A DNA stretch of 64,000 bases from Myxococcus stipitatus (GCF_021412625.1 NZ_JAKCFI010000004.1:248001-312000), one strand, 5' to 3'. Counted from the first letter of the stretch, positions 1-8,763 are shown. The notes: generated from the sequence alone by a model not told the origin. Translations and numbers: made by a program.

Positions 1-173
1 CCGGCATCGCGCAGGACCTGGCGCCCATGAAGAAGCTCACCGTGAAGGCCACGGGTGAGAACGGCGTCAAGGAGTTCACGGTGGTGTGCCGCATCGACAC
101 GCCCAACGAGCTCGACTACTACCGCCACGGCGGCATCCTGCAGTTCGTGCTGCGGCAGCTCGCGAAGGCGTAG
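1..173 (+). CDS. acnA: Aconitate hydratase, C-terminal end (partial)
   Basis: Only the last 57 codons are present; the gene enters from outside the window and reads in the frame beginning at base 3. The visible C-terminus contains [19 protein letters not shown], which is the conserved end of AcnA-type aconitases (swivel domain, citrate/isocitrate isomerisation in the TCA cycle). The [4Fe-4S] cysteines lie upstream of the window and cannot be checked. The stop is followed after about 50 bases by a strong hairpin shared with the convergent HD gene. Identification rests on this tail alone but the match is distinctive. Confidence 0.88.
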   Translation, partial: GIAQDLAPMKKLTVKATGENGVKEFTVVCRIDTPNELDYYRHGGILQFVLRQLAKA

Positions 174-225
174 TCCCGGAACAGAGGCGCGCACCCGCTT
201 TCCTCGGTGGGTGCGTGCGCACCGC

Positions 226-257
226 GGCCCGGAGCGTCCCTCGCGGCGCTCCGGGCC
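226..257. terminator. Hairpin terminator between acnA and the HD gene
   Basis: Perfect 11-bp inverted repeat (GGCCCGGAGCG at 226-236, CGCTCCGGGCC at 247-257) with a 10-base loop between two convergent stop codons. It is followed by GTCGTGTCTT rather than a clean T-run. Probably a bidirectional terminator, a role inferred from position and stem strength. Confidence 0.6.
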
Positions 258-266
258 GTCGTGTCT

Positions 267-689
267 TCAGGGGTCGCGCAGGCGCGCCCAGGCGGCGCGG
301 TAGCGGGCCAGCCGCTCGGTGTCCCTGGCCGTCACCGCCGTCAGCCGGCGCACGTCCATGTTGTCCTCCAGGTCCGCCAGCTTCACCCTTCGCGCGAGCG
401 CGTCCGGCCGCAGCCGCTCGATGAAGGCCTCGTACGTCTCGCCCTCGCGCCGCGTGAGGTTGTCGAGCGCGCGCAGCACCGGCTCCGCGTAGCCGGCCTC
501 GCGCAGCTTCTCCAGCGTCCACGGCGTGTCCTCCACCACGTCGTGCAGCACGGCGACGGTGCGCTCCTCCTCCGTCTCCAGCTTCAGCATCAGCCGCAGC
601 GGGTGCAGCACGTAGGGCTGTCCGGCCTTGTCTCGTTGGCCGCGGTGGGCCTGCACCGCCAGGGCGATGGCGTCTTCGAGCGTGGACAT
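267..689 (-). CDS. HD-domain phosphohydrolase (SpoT/MESH1-like)
   Basis: A 140-residue protein starting at an ATG preceded by AGGAGGA nine bases upstream; the frame extends further 5' but that part has no ribosome site. It carries the metal-binding signature of the RelA/SpoT hydrolase domain: an early H near HRGQRDKAG, then HPLRLML and LHDVVEDT (HD motif), and a later KLADLEDN. Length and motifs match stand-alone (p)ppGpp hydrolase-like proteins that lack a synthetase domain. Activity on (p)ppGpp is an inference; related HD proteins hydrolyse other nucleotides. Convergent with acnA. Confidence 0.75.
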   Translation of the reverse strand: MSTLEDAIALAVQAHRGQRDKAGQPYVLHPLRLMLKLETEEERTVAVLHDVVEDTPWTLEKLREAGYAEPVLRALDNLTRREGETYEAFIERLRPDALARRVKLADLEDNMDVRRLTAVTARDTERLARYRAAWARLRDP

Positions 690-965
690 TCCAGGGTCCT
701 CCTGATGGGCGAGCCCCGGGAGCGTCCCCGCCGCGCGCGGCGTCCGGCAATCCCAGGGCTTCGGTTGTGGTTGGCGGCGCCATCGCCCGAGGTGTCCTGG
801 GCGCGGTCGCGGCCTCCTCCACCGTTGTAGCCGAGCGGGCCCTCCAGCGCGAGCGGGGCGGGGGCCTGGCTCCCATCGGCGCGACGTGGACGCGGCGTCC
901 GGGAGATGCACACCGGGGCTGCTGGCGTGGCGCCGCGCTCCCTCACGCGTCGCGTGGCGCGCGGC

Positions 966-1343
966 TCACCAGTCGCCCTTGCTGCCGCGCAGGGACTTCT
1001 TCTCCGACGTGCGCTTCTTGCCCTCCAGCCGGCGGCGCTTGGAGCCGGCGGTGGGGCGGGTGGCCCGGCGCACCTTGGGGACGAAGGTGAGGGCGCGCAG
1101 GCCCTCGCGCAGCCGCTCCAAGGCGACGCCCTTGTTCTGCACCTGGCTGCGGCGCTCGGTCGCGGTGACGGACAGCTCCGTCGCGCCGTGCGTGAGCCTC
1201 ACGCCACTGGCGGTGGTGTTGCGGTGCTGGCCCCCGGGACCGGAGGCGATGAAGTAGTCCACTTCGCACGTCTTGAGCAGCGCCTCGTCGTCGAGCGAGA
1301 GCGCCTCGTGTGCGGCCTGGCGGCGTGCTGGTGAAATGGTCAT
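966..1343 (-). CDS. arfB: Peptidyl-tRNA hydrolase, RF-1 domain (ArfB/YaeJ-like)
   Basis: A 125-residue protein with the class I release factor GGQ motif (SGPGGQHRNT), then RLTH and VTATERRSQVQNK as in ICT1/ArfB proteins. The C-terminus is strongly basic (KRRRLEGKKRTSEKKSLRGSK), as expected for the tail that enters the empty mRNA channel of stalled ribosomes. It lacks the codon-recognition domains of RF1/RF2. The ATG at 1343 has GAGGA about six bases upstream, so I prefer it to the longer open frame. Likely role: rescue of non-stop ribosomes by hydrolysing peptidyl-tRNA. The gene symbol follows the family and is not proven orthology. Confidence 0.78.
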   Translation of the reverse strand: MTISPARRQAAHEALSLDDEALLKTCEVDYFIASGPGGQHRNTTASGVRLTHGATELSVTATERRSQVQNKGVALERLREGLRALTFVPKVRRATRPTAGSKRRRLEGKKRTSEKKSLRGSKGDW

Positions 1344-1599
1344 GGCGTTCCTCAAGGTAGCCCCCGACGACGCCTGTGCGCACCGTCTGACCGCGCCGGG
1401 CCTCCTCCCCCATGCCCCCTCGCCGGGCCAGCCGGCCGGGCGCGGCATCCAGGGACTCTCTCAATGAGCGGGTGAGACTCTCGATTTGATAGATATGGCC
1501 ACTCCTTGGCGGGCCATCTCAAGTAATTTCAAAGGGTTGAGGAGTGGCCCGGCGGTTGCTCTATGCGTGGTCAGACGCGGTACTCACGGAGACACGAAC

Positions 1600-2148
1600 A
1601 TGAGCTTCAAGACCTGGAACCTGGATGCGACCCACACGACGATTGGCTTCATGGTCCGCCACATGGTGGTGGCGAAGGTGCACGGCCGGTTCACGAAGTT
1701 CGAAGGGAAGATCGAGACGAACGGGGACGACCTCACGCAGGGCACGGTGGAGGTGAAGATCGACGCGTCGAGCATCGACACGGGCGTGGAGCAGCGTGAC
1801 AACCACCTGCGCTCGCCGGACTTCTTCGACGTGGCGGCCTTCCCCAAGCTCATCTTCCGGAGCAAGCGCGTGCAGGACGCGGGCAAGGGGCGCTACCGCG
1901 TGGTGGGCGACCTGACGGTTCGCGACGTCACGCGCGAGGTGGAGCTGGAGGCGGAGCTGCTCGGCAAGCTGAAGGACCCGTGGGGCAATGACCGCCTGGC
2001 CTTCCAGGCGAGCACGCATATCGACCGCAAGGAGTTCGGGCTCACGTGGAACCAGGCGCTGGAGGCCGGTGGGCTGCTGGTGGGAGACCGCGTGGATATC
2101 TCCATCGATGTGCAGGCGGTGGCCGCGTCCGCGGAGAAGGCGGCGTGA
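1600..2148 (+). CDS. YceI family protein
   Basis: A 182-residue lipocalin-like protein of the YceI family. It begins with WNLDATHTTIGFMVRHM and contains VHGRFTKFEGKI and RSPDFFDVAAFPKLIFRS, the conserved strands around the isoprenoid-binding tunnel. There is no signal peptide, unlike many periplasmic YceI proteins, so it is probably cytoplasmic. The start chosen is the ATG after GGAG (ACGGAGACACGAAC); the frame is open upstream to 1486 but that stretch is not family-like. YceI proteins bind polyprenoid-type lipids and are often stress-induced. The pirin gene follows in the same direction after 161 bases. Confidence 0.85.
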   Translation: MSFKTWNLDATHTTIGFMVRHMVVAKVHGRFTKFEGKIETNGDDLTQGTVEVKIDASSIDTGVEQRDNHLRSPDFFDVAAFPKLIFRSKRVQDAGKGRYRVVGDLTVRDVTREVELEAELLGKLKDPWGNDRLAFQASTHIDRKEFGLTWNQALEAGGLLVGDRVDISIDVQAVAASAEKAA

Positions 2149-2243
2149 GGAAGCCGGCGCACGCAAGCCCGCTCAGCCGCAGGTCCGTGGCGGGCGGGCT
2201 CGTCGTCGGCGCCACGGGGCTCGCCACCGGCGGGCTCCTGGAA

Positions 2244-2262
2244 CGCCCCGCAACGCGGGGCG
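2244..2262. terminator. Small hairpin after yceI
   Basis: Perfect 8-bp inverted repeat CGCCCCGC / GCGGGGCG with a 3-base AAC loop, about 95 bases after the yceI stop and before the pirin palindrome. It may terminate or attenuate yceI transcription. No T-run follows, so this is tentative. Confidence 0.35.
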
Positions 2263-2276
2263 GGGTTGATGCATCT

Positions 2277-2288
2277 GAGTTGCAACTC
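2277..2288. promoter_or_regulatory. 12-bp perfect palindrome upstream of pirin gene
   Basis: GAGTTGCAACTC is a perfect dyad ending 21 bases before the pirin ATG. It sits in the leader, where a dimeric repressor could block transcription or early elongation. The regulator is unknown; redox-sensing MarR or HxlR-type proteins are plausible given the yceI/pirin context, but that is inference. Confidence 0.4.
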
Positions 2289-2309
2289 GAAGGGAGAGGG
2301 AGGCAGGCG

Positions 2310-3005
2310 ATGATCTACGTTCGGAATGCACAGGAAAGAGGCCATGCCAACCACGGCTGGCTGGACACCCATCACACGTTCTCGTTCGCGGACTACTACG
2401 ACCCGGACTTCATGGGGTTCCGCACGCTGCGCGTCATCAACGAGGACACCGTGGCGCCCAGGCGGGGCTTCGGAATGCATCCTCACCGGGACATGGAGAT
2501 CGTCACCTACGTGCTGGGCGGGAAGGTGGAGCACCGCGACAGCATGGGCACCCAGGCGGTCATCAAGCCCGGCGAGGTGCAGCGCATGAGCGCGGGGACG
2601 GGCGTGGTGCACAGCGAGATGAACAACTTCGACGAGCCGCTGCACATGCTGCAGATCTGGATCCTGCCGAACAAGCAGGGCCTGCAGCCGGGCTACGAGC
2701 AGAAGGCGTTCGCGGAGCAGGAGCGGCAGGGCCGCTTCCGGGTGGTGGCGTCGCCGGACGGGCGGGACGGCTCGCTGACGGTGCACCAGGACCTGGTGCT
2801 GCACGCCACGCTCCTGGGGACCGGCGAGTCCGCGGAGTACGCGCTGGCGCCGGGCCGGCACGCGTGGGTGCAGGTGGCTCGCGGCTCCGGCACGCTGAAC
2901 GGGGTGCCGGTGAAGGCCGGTGACGGGGTGGCTGTCTCCGCCGAGGACAAGCTGGTCCTCGCCGCGCAGGCGCCCATGGAGGCGCTGCTGTTCGACATGG
3001 CGTGA
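2310..3005 (+). CDS. Pirin family bicupin protein (YhaK/YhhW-like)
   Basis: A 231-residue two-cupin protein. The N-terminal cupin has the pirin metal motif: GMHPHRDMEIVTYVLGG supplies two histidines, and VVHSE supplies the later histidine and glutamate. The second cupin is divergent. It opens with the typical RGHANHGWLDTHHTFSFADYY. Homologues bind Fe/Ni and some have quercetinase activity or act as redox-sensitive regulators; the substrate here is unknown. The start is fixed by GGGAGGCAGGCG before the ATG. It follows yceI and a 12-bp palindrome, and ends at a strong shared terminator. Confidence 0.86.
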   Translation: MIYVRNAQERGHANHGWLDTHHTFSFADYYDPDFMGFRTLRVINEDTVAPRRGFGMHPHRDMEIVTYVLGGKVEHRDSMGTQAVIKPGEVQRMSAGTGVVHSEMNNFDEPLHMLQIWILPNKQGLQPGYEQKAFAEQERQGRFRVVASPDGRDGSLTVHQDLVLHATLLGTGESAEYALAPGRHAWVQVARGSGTLNGVPVKAGDGVAVSAEDKLVLAAQAPMEALLFDMA

Positions 3006-3038
3006 CGCTCGCCGGAGGAAGGCGGCTGACGCGTCAGG

Positions 3039-3080
3039 GAGGGCCGGAGGTGGAGCCAGGTGGCTCCGCTCCCGGCCCTC
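3039..3080. terminator. Bidirectional terminator hairpin
   Basis: Nested inverted repeat: GAGGGCCGG (3039-3047) pairs with CCGGCCCTC (3072-3080), and inside it GGAGCC pairs with GGCTCC around AGGT. It lies between the convergent pirin and lipoprotein stop codons, so it probably ends both transcripts. Confidence 0.65.
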
Positions 3081-3104
3081 GCGCGTTCCAGGGGCGTGGG
3101 CCGC

Positions 3105-3809
3105 TCAGCGCACGTTGACGGTGAGGCCCGTCGACGCCGTCTGGCCGTCCTCGGCGGTGGCGATGATGCGGACGGGGGCGGGCAGGCGCGTCGTGCTGCG
3201 CTCGGTGTTGATGAACAGCTGCCGCGTGGTCCGGTCCGCCGTCACCACCGCGTCCTCCGCGGAGATGCGCCTGGTGGGCGTGTCGAGCGTGAGCGTCACC
3301 GGCAGGGTGAAGCCCTCCGCCCGCGTCACGGTGACGACGACGGCCTCCTCGCCTCCCGCGAACAGGTCGACCTGGCGGGGCTCCACGGAGACGGAGAAGC
3401 CCTCGGCCGGGACGGGCGGGTCGTGCACGACGACGTAGACGGTGTAGCCGGAGGCGTACTCCTTGCCCGTGTCGCGCGCCAGCAGCGTCATGCTCTGCGT
3501 GCCTCGGAACGAGGTGTTCCCGTCCACGGAGAAGGTCACTGGGACGGTGATGGTGTCCTGGCCCGTGGGCAGGACGACGTCGGGCGTCATGGTGACGCCC
3601 TCGGGGGCGTTCTCCAGCGAGAGGGTGACCTGTCCAGGCGTCTCGCCCACGCGCGCCACCGTGATGTCGACGGTGGTCGACTCCCCGGGGAGCAGGGTGA
3701 GGGTGTCCGTGACGGTGACCTCGACGCGATAGTAGGGCGAGTCGCTGCAGGCGGCCGCGGTGAGCAGGCAGCCGAGGAGGAGGAAGCTTCGGCGGAGGAG
3801 GTGCGTCAT
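3105..3809 (-). CDS. Putative lipoprotein with Ig-like beta-sandwich repeats
   Basis: A 234-residue protein with an N-terminal signal (MTHLLRRSFLLLGCLLTAAAC) ending in a lipobox-type cysteine at residue 21. The mature part has two similar ~95-residue segments, each built from alternating hydrophobic strands: VTVTDTLTLLPGESTTVDITV...GVTMTPDVVLPTG and VSVEPRQVDLFAGGEEAVVVTV...ISAEDAVVTADR. This looks like tandem immunoglobulin/BACON-like domains. I recognise no specific function; a surface adhesin-like or scaffold role is possible. AGGAG ten bases upstream supports the ATG. It is divergent from the VWA gene. Confidence 0.7.
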   Translation of the reverse strand: MTHLLRRSFLLLGCLLTAAACSDSPYYRVEVTVTDTLTLLPGESTTVDITVARVGETPGQVTLSLENAPEGVTMTPDVVLPTGQDTITVPVTFSVDGNTSFRGTQSMTLLARDTGKEYASGYTVYVVVHDPPVPAEGFSVSVEPRQVDLFAGGEEAVVVTVTRAEGFTLPVTLTLDTPTRRISAEDAVVTADRTTRQLFINTERSTTRLPAPVRIIATAEDGQTASTGLTVNVR

Positions 3810-4115
3810 GTTCGGGGGCTCCTGAAGGGGCTCAAGCATGGGTCCACCCCGACGGCGCGGGCAAGGCGCCGCGCGCGTGGGCGTGCGCGGTGGAACACCG
3901 GGGGTCTCGGTCGGGAAACCCGCGGGTGTGGCGGGCGGGTACGGCACTCCCGCCCAACACCCACCTCGGGCGCTCATTCCATGCACCGCTCCGGCCCGGG
4001 GTGGGACTGGGGTGACGGGGAGGCGTAGACCTTTCGGCGACGTGGCGCGTTCACCCGGACGAGCGCGCGCAGACCCTTCCACCTCCCCACGCAGCTTCCC
4101 TCCCAGGAGTACGTC
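3810..4115. other. Divergent intergenic region, lipoprotein / VWA gene
   Basis: 306 bases between two divergent starts. It contains a short GGCGGG...CCCGCC inverted repeat near 3934-3955 and ends with AGGAG before the VWA ATG. I see no clear -35/-10 pair and no coding potential. Confidence 0.4.
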
Positions 4116-5339
4116 ATGGACCTCTCGTCCCTGTCGCGGGCCGTGTTGTCGGCCGCGCTCGCCACCACCCTGACCTCGTCGCCCGTGCTGGCCGGACCGG
4201 CCGCCCCCGCCACCCAGGAGCGCGCCGCCGTGAAGGGCGCGTCGACGCAGCCGAAGCCCGCGCCCTCCCAGGACGTGCAGGCGCCGAAGGAGGCGCGCCC
4301 CGAAATCGAGGTGGTCTTCGTGTTGGACACCACCGGCTCGATGGCGAGCCTGCTGGCGGGCGCGAAGCAGAAAATCTTCTCCATTGCCTCGCGCATCGCC
4401 CAGGGGCGTCCCACGCCGCGCCTGAAGGTGGGGCTGGTGGCGTACCGGGACGAGGGCGACGACTATGTGACGAAGCGCTTCGACCTGAGCGACGACCTGG
4501 ACACCGTGTTCGCCAACCTGCGTGGCTTCGAGGCGGGCGGCGGTGGCGACACGCCCGAGCACGTGGGGCGTGGCCTGGGCGAGGCGGTGTCCAAGCTCTC
4601 CTGGAGCCAGGACCGCTCGGTGATGAAGGTCATCTTCCTGGTGGGGGATGCCCCGCCGGCGCGGCGCAATGACGACTGGGACTTCAAGCACTGGGCGAAG
4701 CGCGCCCGGGAGAAGCACATCGTCGTGAACACGGTGCGCTGCGGCGGGGACGAGGAGACGGCCCAGGCATGGAAGCACGTGGCGAAGCTGACGGACGGCA
4801 CCTTCGACACCATCGACCAGGAGGGAGGCATGGTGGCGGTGGCCACGCCCTACGACGCGGAGCTGGCGAGGGTGAACGCCGCGCTGGCGTCCCGCACGCT
4901 GTACGCCGGCCGCGCGGAGGCGCAGGCGGAGAACCGCGCCCGCGCCGCGACCATGGCGAGCCTGGCGCCCGAGGCCGCCGCCGAGCGTATCTCCTTCATG
5001 AAGAAGACGCGGGACAGCGGCTCCTCCGGCGCGCCCGCGCCCAGCGCGCCCAAGGCCGTGGGCGGCGCCGTGGACCTGCTCGAGGCGCCGGGCGCCCTGG
5101 CCCGCGTCCGCGACGACGAACTGCCCGCGGAGCTCAAGGGCCTGGACAAGGCGGCGCGGGAGGCCAAGGTGAAGCAGCTGTCCGAGGAGAAGAAGGCCCT
5201 GGAGGCGCAGGCCTCGAAGCTCGCCGCGGAGCGCGAGGCCTGGCTGGCGAAGAACGGCACGGAGAAGGACGACGGCTTCGACGCCAACGTGATGAAGGGC
5301 GTCAAGGCGCAGGCGAAGAAGTACGGCGTCACCTACTGA
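4116..5339 (+). CDS. Exported von Willebrand factor A (VWA) domain protein
   Basis: A 407-residue protein. A signal peptide (residues 1-27, ending SPVLAG) and a Pro/Ala linker precede a VWA domain starting at EIEVVFVLDTTGSM, whose DTTGS is the metal-ion-dependent adhesion site; GGGGDTPEH supplies the later MIDAS threonine. The VWA fold runs to about residue 245. The C-terminal ~150 residues are a charged helical region with a coiled-coil-like KVKQLSEEKKALEAQASKLAAERE. Such proteins bind partner proteins at the cell surface or periplasm. AGGAG seven bases before the ATG supports the start. No operon partner is evident. Confidence 0.82.
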   Translation: MDLSSLSRAVLSAALATTLTSSPVLAGPAAPATQERAAVKGASTQPKPAPSQDVQAPKEARPEIEVVFVLDTTGSMASLLAGAKQKIFSIASRIAQGRPTPRLKVGLVAYRDEGDDYVTKRFDLSDDLDTVFANLRGFEAGGGGDTPEHVGRGLGEAVSKLSWSQDRSVMKVIFLVGDAPPARRNDDWDFKHWAKRAREKHIVVNTVRCGGDEETAQAWKHVAKLTDGTFDTIDQEGGMVAVATPYDAELARVNAALASRTLYAGRAEAQAENRARAATMASLAPEAAAERISFMKKTRDSGSSGAPAPSAPKAVGGAVDLLEAPGALARVRDDELPAELKGLDKAAREAKVKQLSEEKKALEAQASKLAAEREAWLAKNGTEKDDGFDANVMKGVKAQAKKYGVTY

Positions 5340-5396
5340 GCCGCGCGCGCCAGGACCCCGGTCTCCGCTCGTCGAGGGAGGCCGAGGTCCCGGGGG

Positions 5397-7052
5397 CTAC
5401 TCGCGCGTCACCGCCCGGAGCACGACCTCCTTGCGCCGCTCCAGCACGCGCAGGGCCAGGGGGAGCACCAGCCGGTAGAGGAGGAGGTTGAGCGCCGCGC
5501 TCGCGGTGACGAGCGTCACCGTCGTCCAAGTCGGGCCGTCCTTGCCCGCCAGCCGCAGCGCCCAGCCGAAGGGCATGCAGCCTGCGCTCGCCGCGAGGAT
5601 GCCCAGCATCGACGCCGTGAGCGGCACCTTGTCCCGCCGCTTGAGGCTCGCGTGGAACTTCACCGGGAAGTAGAGCGACAGGAAGTTGCCGGCCGCCAGC
5701 AGCATGGGCACCACGCCCAGCACCGCCGCCAGCGCGCACGCCACGTCCACGAGGGTGCCGAAGCCGAAGTACACCCGGTAGAAGAGGGCCACCAGCACCG
5801 CCATGCCGAGCGCCGCGCACGCCTGCACCTGGTTCTTCGCGCGCAGCACGTCCGCCAGGTCCAGCGGCGCGGCGAGGAACGCGGCGAAGCCCTGCCCGTC
5901 GTAGGCGAACGTGTTCTGGGAGAACGTCGACGCGATGACGACCGCGCCGTAGATGCACAGGCCGCCCATCAGCCACGCGTCCGCGGAGCCCCCCAGCAGG
6001 AACACGAAGAGGTCCCGGCCGGACAGCAGCTTGAGGAGGATGGCGAGGATGAACGGCACCGACGCGAGCAGCCGCGCGCGCGGGTTGCGCCACAGGTCCA
6101 GCGACTCGCGCAGCACCAGGGTGGCGAAGCGCGTGCGCGTGCGAGCGAAGGGGTCCCGGTCCCCGGAGTCCTTCATCTGCGGCCCGGCCCGGCCCGCCTG
6201 ACGGTGGAAGCGCATGAGCAGCGCGTATGCCACCGCCATGCCCATGGCCGCGAAGAACGCCAGCCCCAGCGCCTCCGCCATGGCCACGCGCGGCCGGTAC
6301 CACGCCAGCTGCCCCAGGCCGTCGCCGAAGAAGCCCGGCGGCACGCGCCCCAGCGCCACGGCCGCGTTGATGATGAGCGTCATGTCCAGCGCGCCCATGC
6401 CCGCCTCGCCCACCGCCGTCAGCCACGAGGTGTCGATGGGCGGGATGAACGACGCGGCGACCAGGAAGAGCACCAGCCCGCCGCCCATGATTTCGGCGCT
6501 GTGCTTCTCACGCAGGACGTTGATGACCGCGTAGAGCGCCACCCGGCTCCACGCCGCGCACAGCAGCGCGAACATCACGTACAGCACCACGGCGATCCAC
6601 GGCGACCACAGCGGGTTGACGGACGCGAAGCCCAGCGCGGCCCCGGTGAGCGGCGCGTAGAACACGAGCGCGCGAGGCTCGAAGAGGCTGGCCACCGTGG
6701 AGGCGATGAGCAGCCGGAACGGGGAGATGGGGAAGGCCGCGTAGCGGCTGAGCTCCGAGTGGTCGTCCACGCCCGCCGACAGCAACGGCCACGTCACCCA
6801 CACGGAGAAGGTGACGAAGCACAGCAGGTTGAGGATGAAGTACGGCCACACGTCGCTCTGGGCGATGGGGCCCAGGCGCATCAGCGCGTAGAAGAACAGG
6901 CCGAAGAACACGCCCGGCGCGCTCGACGCGAGGAACGCGCCCACCGCCAGCAGGCGGCTCTTGCCCGGCCCCCGGTTCAGGCCGATGTCGAAGCGCAGCC
7001 CCCACAGCAGCCACAGGTGGCGGAAGAAGCCGGGAACGGCGGGGCGGTTCAT
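5397..7052 (-). CDS. ABC transporter permease (ABC-2 type exporter)
   Basis: A 551-residue polytopic membrane protein with about a dozen hydrophobic segments in two halves, for example VWPYFILNLLCFVTFSVWVTW, LYVMFALLCAAWSRVALYAV and GILAASAGCMPFGWALRL. The cytoplasmic middle part is charged (PQMKDSGDRDPFARTRTRF). Its start overlaps the stop of the upstream ATPase gene by four bases (ATGA), so the two are translationally coupled and almost certainly form one exporter. The substrate cannot be deduced. No substrate-binding protein or third subunit is adjacent. Confidence 0.82.
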   Translation of the reverse strand: MNRPAVPGFFRHLWLLWGLRFDIGLNRGPGKSRLLAVGAFLASSAPGVFFGLFFYALMRLGPIAQSDVWPYFILNLLCFVTFSVWVTWPLLSAGVDDHSELSRYAAFPISPFRLLIASTVASLFEPRALVFYAPLTGAALGFASVNPLWSPWIAVVLYVMFALLCAAWSRVALYAVINVLREKHSAEIMGGGLVLFLVAASFIPPIDTSWLTAVGEAGMGALDMTLIINAAVALGRVPPGFFGDGLGQLAWYRPRVAMAEALGLAFFAAMGMAVAYALLMRFHRQAGRAGPQMKDSGDRDPFARTRTRFATLVLRESLDLWRNPRARLLASVPFILAILLKLLSGRDLFVFLLGGSADAWLMGGLCIYGAVVIASTFSQNTFAYDGQGFAAFLAAPLDLADVLRAKNQVQACAALGMAVLVALFYRVYFGFGTLVDVACALAAVLGVVPMLLAAGNFLSLYFPVKFHASLKRRDKVPLTASMLGILAASAGCMPFGWALRLAGKDGPTWTTVTLVTASAALNLLLYRLVLPLALRVLERRKEVVLRAVTRE

Positions 7053-7867
7053 GCCGGCTCCCGCAGGGGCACCACCGGCGCGGGCGCGTCCCCGTAGAAG
7101 GAGAGGCGCGCGTTGCGCGAGGCCGGCACGGCGATGAGCTTCTCGAACACCGCCTCCAGCGAGGGACAGTCGTAGCGCTCCAGCAGCGACGCCACCGTGC
7201 CCTGGTCCAGCATGCGCCCGCCCTGGATGATGCCCGCGTGCGTGGCCAGCCGCTCGGCGATCTCCAGCACGTGCGTGGTGAGCAGCAGCGTCACCCCGCG
7301 CCGGCTCAGCTCGCGCAGCAGCTCGCGGATGACGCCCGCGGCCAGCACGTCGATGCCCTCGAAGGGCTCGTCCAGCAGCACCAGCTCCGGCGCGTGGATC
7401 AACGCCGCGGCGATGGCCAGCCGCCGCCGCATGCCCTTGGAGTACTCCGCCACGAGCGCGCCCGCCTTGTACGTGAGCTCCGTCAGCTCCAGCAGCTCCA
7501 CCGCGCGCGCCGCCGCCTCGTCGCCCTCCAGCCCGTACATGCGCGCGCAGAACGTGAGGTACTGCCGCCCGGTGAGCCGCTCGAAGAGGCTCAGCTCCTC
7601 CGGCACCACGCCCACGCGCCGCTTCACCTCCATGGGGCGCGCCACCGCGTCCACGCCCAGCATGTGGATGGCGCCCGCGTCCGGGCCGTACACGCCCGTC
7701 AGCAGCGCGATGCTGGTGGACTTGCCGGCCCCGTTGGGGCCCAGGTACGCGTAGAACGCGCCCCGGGGAATGCGCAGGTCCAGCCCGTTGAGGGCGGTGA
7801 AGCCGCCGAAGCGCTTGACGAGCCCGCGCGCGTCGACGGCCAGTTCATCGGAAGGGGAGGGCGTCAT
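7049..7867 (-). CDS. ABC transporter ATP-binding protein
   Basis: A 272-residue nucleotide-binding domain with Walker A GPNGAGKST, signature EYSKGMRRRL (a common variant of LSGGQ in ABC-2 exporters), Walker B LVLLDEPFEGID and the switch histidine in LLLTTHVLE. The GRMLDQG segment and the C-terminal extension fit drug/antibiotic or Nod-type exporters. It is the first gene of a two-gene unit, overlapping the permease by four bases. The ribosome site is weak, so the exact start is less certain. Confidence 0.9.
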   Translation of the reverse strand: MTPSPSDELAVDARGLVKRFGGFTALNGLDLRIPRGAFYAYLGPNGAGKSTSIALLTGVYGPDAGAIHMLGVDAVARPMEVKRRVGVVPEELSLFERLTGRQYLTFCARMYGLEGDEAAARAVELLELTELTYKAGALVAEYSKGMRRRLAIAAALIHAPELVLLDEPFEGIDVLAAGVIRELLRELSRRGVTLLLTTHVLEIAERLATHAGIIQGGRMLDQGTVASLLERYDCPSLEAVFEKLIAVPASRNARLSFYGDAPAPVVPLREPA

Positions 7868-7934
7868 GAAGGGACGCCATCACACCCGAGCCCAGGGCCC
7901 GGGACAATCCTCACCCCGACGGATGGGGGGCGCT

Positions 7935-8312
7935 TCAGTGGACGAGCGCCATCTCCGGCGGCCCGACGATCTGCTGCACCGTCAGCCGCACCTTGTCCAG
8001 GTCCACCGGCTTGGAGATGTAGCCGGCGGCGCCCACCAGCTCCGCCTCCCACTCGAAGCCGTAGCCGGAGATGATGATGATGGGCAGGCCCCGCGCGCGC
8101 GGAATCCGCTTGAGCGCGTCCAACAGGCCCCAGCCGCTCATGATGGGCATGCGCAGGTCCAGCAGCACCGCGGCCGGCATGTCCCCCTCCAGGTGCTTCA
8201 GCGCCTCGAGGCCGTTGGCGGCCTGCTCGGTGCGGTAGCCCATGTCCTCGAGGGCATCGCAGATGAGCGTGCGGTGACTCGCGTCGTCATCGACGACCAG
8301 GATGTGGGACAT
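7935..8312 (-). CDS. Single-domain response regulator (orphan receiver)
   Basis: A 125-residue CheY-like receiver with no output domain. The acidic pocket is VVDDDASH, the phospho-acceptor aspartate is in VLLDLRMP (about residue 52), the switch residue lies in IIIISGYG, and the conserved lysine is in YISKPVD. All catalytic positions are intact. No histidine kinase gene is adjacent, so its partner is elsewhere. Single-domain receivers are common in myxobacteria and act in phosphorelays or by binding proteins. The same-strand ABC pair lies downstream after about 70 bases. Confidence 0.88.
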   Translation of the reverse strand: MSHILVVDDDASHRTLICDALEDMGYRTEQAANGLEALKHLEGDMPAAVLLDLRMPIMSGWGLLDALKRIPRARGLPIIIISGYGFEWEAELVGAAGYISKPVDLDKVRLTVQQIVGPPEMALVH

Positions 8313-8529
8313 GGCAGGGCCTCGGATGGGAGCTGCGGCGTCTCGGACCGCGGGATTCTATGGGCCGCAAGATGGGAACGGCCGGTCCATTGCGGAAGGG
8401 GGCGCGCCACTTTTCAACAGCCAACCTCCCGTCGATACGGCCGGGGTGCTCGGAAGCGGGAGGTCGCCGGCGCGCACCCCCGCGAGCAGGGGCCGCCGCG
8501 CCCCAGGCCGCTCCTCCTTGCGCGGAGGC

Positions 8530-8763
8530 TCAGGACGGCTTCTTCTCCGTCCCGGGCTCGGGTGGCTCGTCCGCCCGCCTCAGGTACGTGTTGTGCGTGT
8601 AGCCCTGGCGCGACAGCCGCTGGGACTCGATGGCGTCCGCGACCTTGGTGCACACCTGCCCGAGCAGGCGCAGGGACTCCGCGAGGAGCTTCTCCGCGTG
8701 GTCCTGCGCGTCGGCGGTGGCGATGGTGGTCCGCTCTCTGCGGAACAGCCCTGGCAACTTCAT
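8530..8763 (-). CDS. Small hypothetical protein
   Basis: Predicted 77 residues starting MKLPGLFRRERTT. A helical middle, AQDHAEKLLAESLRLLGQVCTKVADAIESQRL, is followed by a polar proline-rich tail ending EKKPS. There is no signal peptide or transmembrane segment. GC at third positions is high, which supports coding, but the ribosome site (ATCAGG next to the ATG) is poor. I do not recognise a family. The start could be one of several upstream codons. Confidence 0.5.
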   Translation of the reverse strand: MKLPGLFRRERTTIATADAQDHAEKLLAESLRLLGQVCTKVADAIESQRLSRQGYTHNTYLRRADEPPEPGTEKKPS

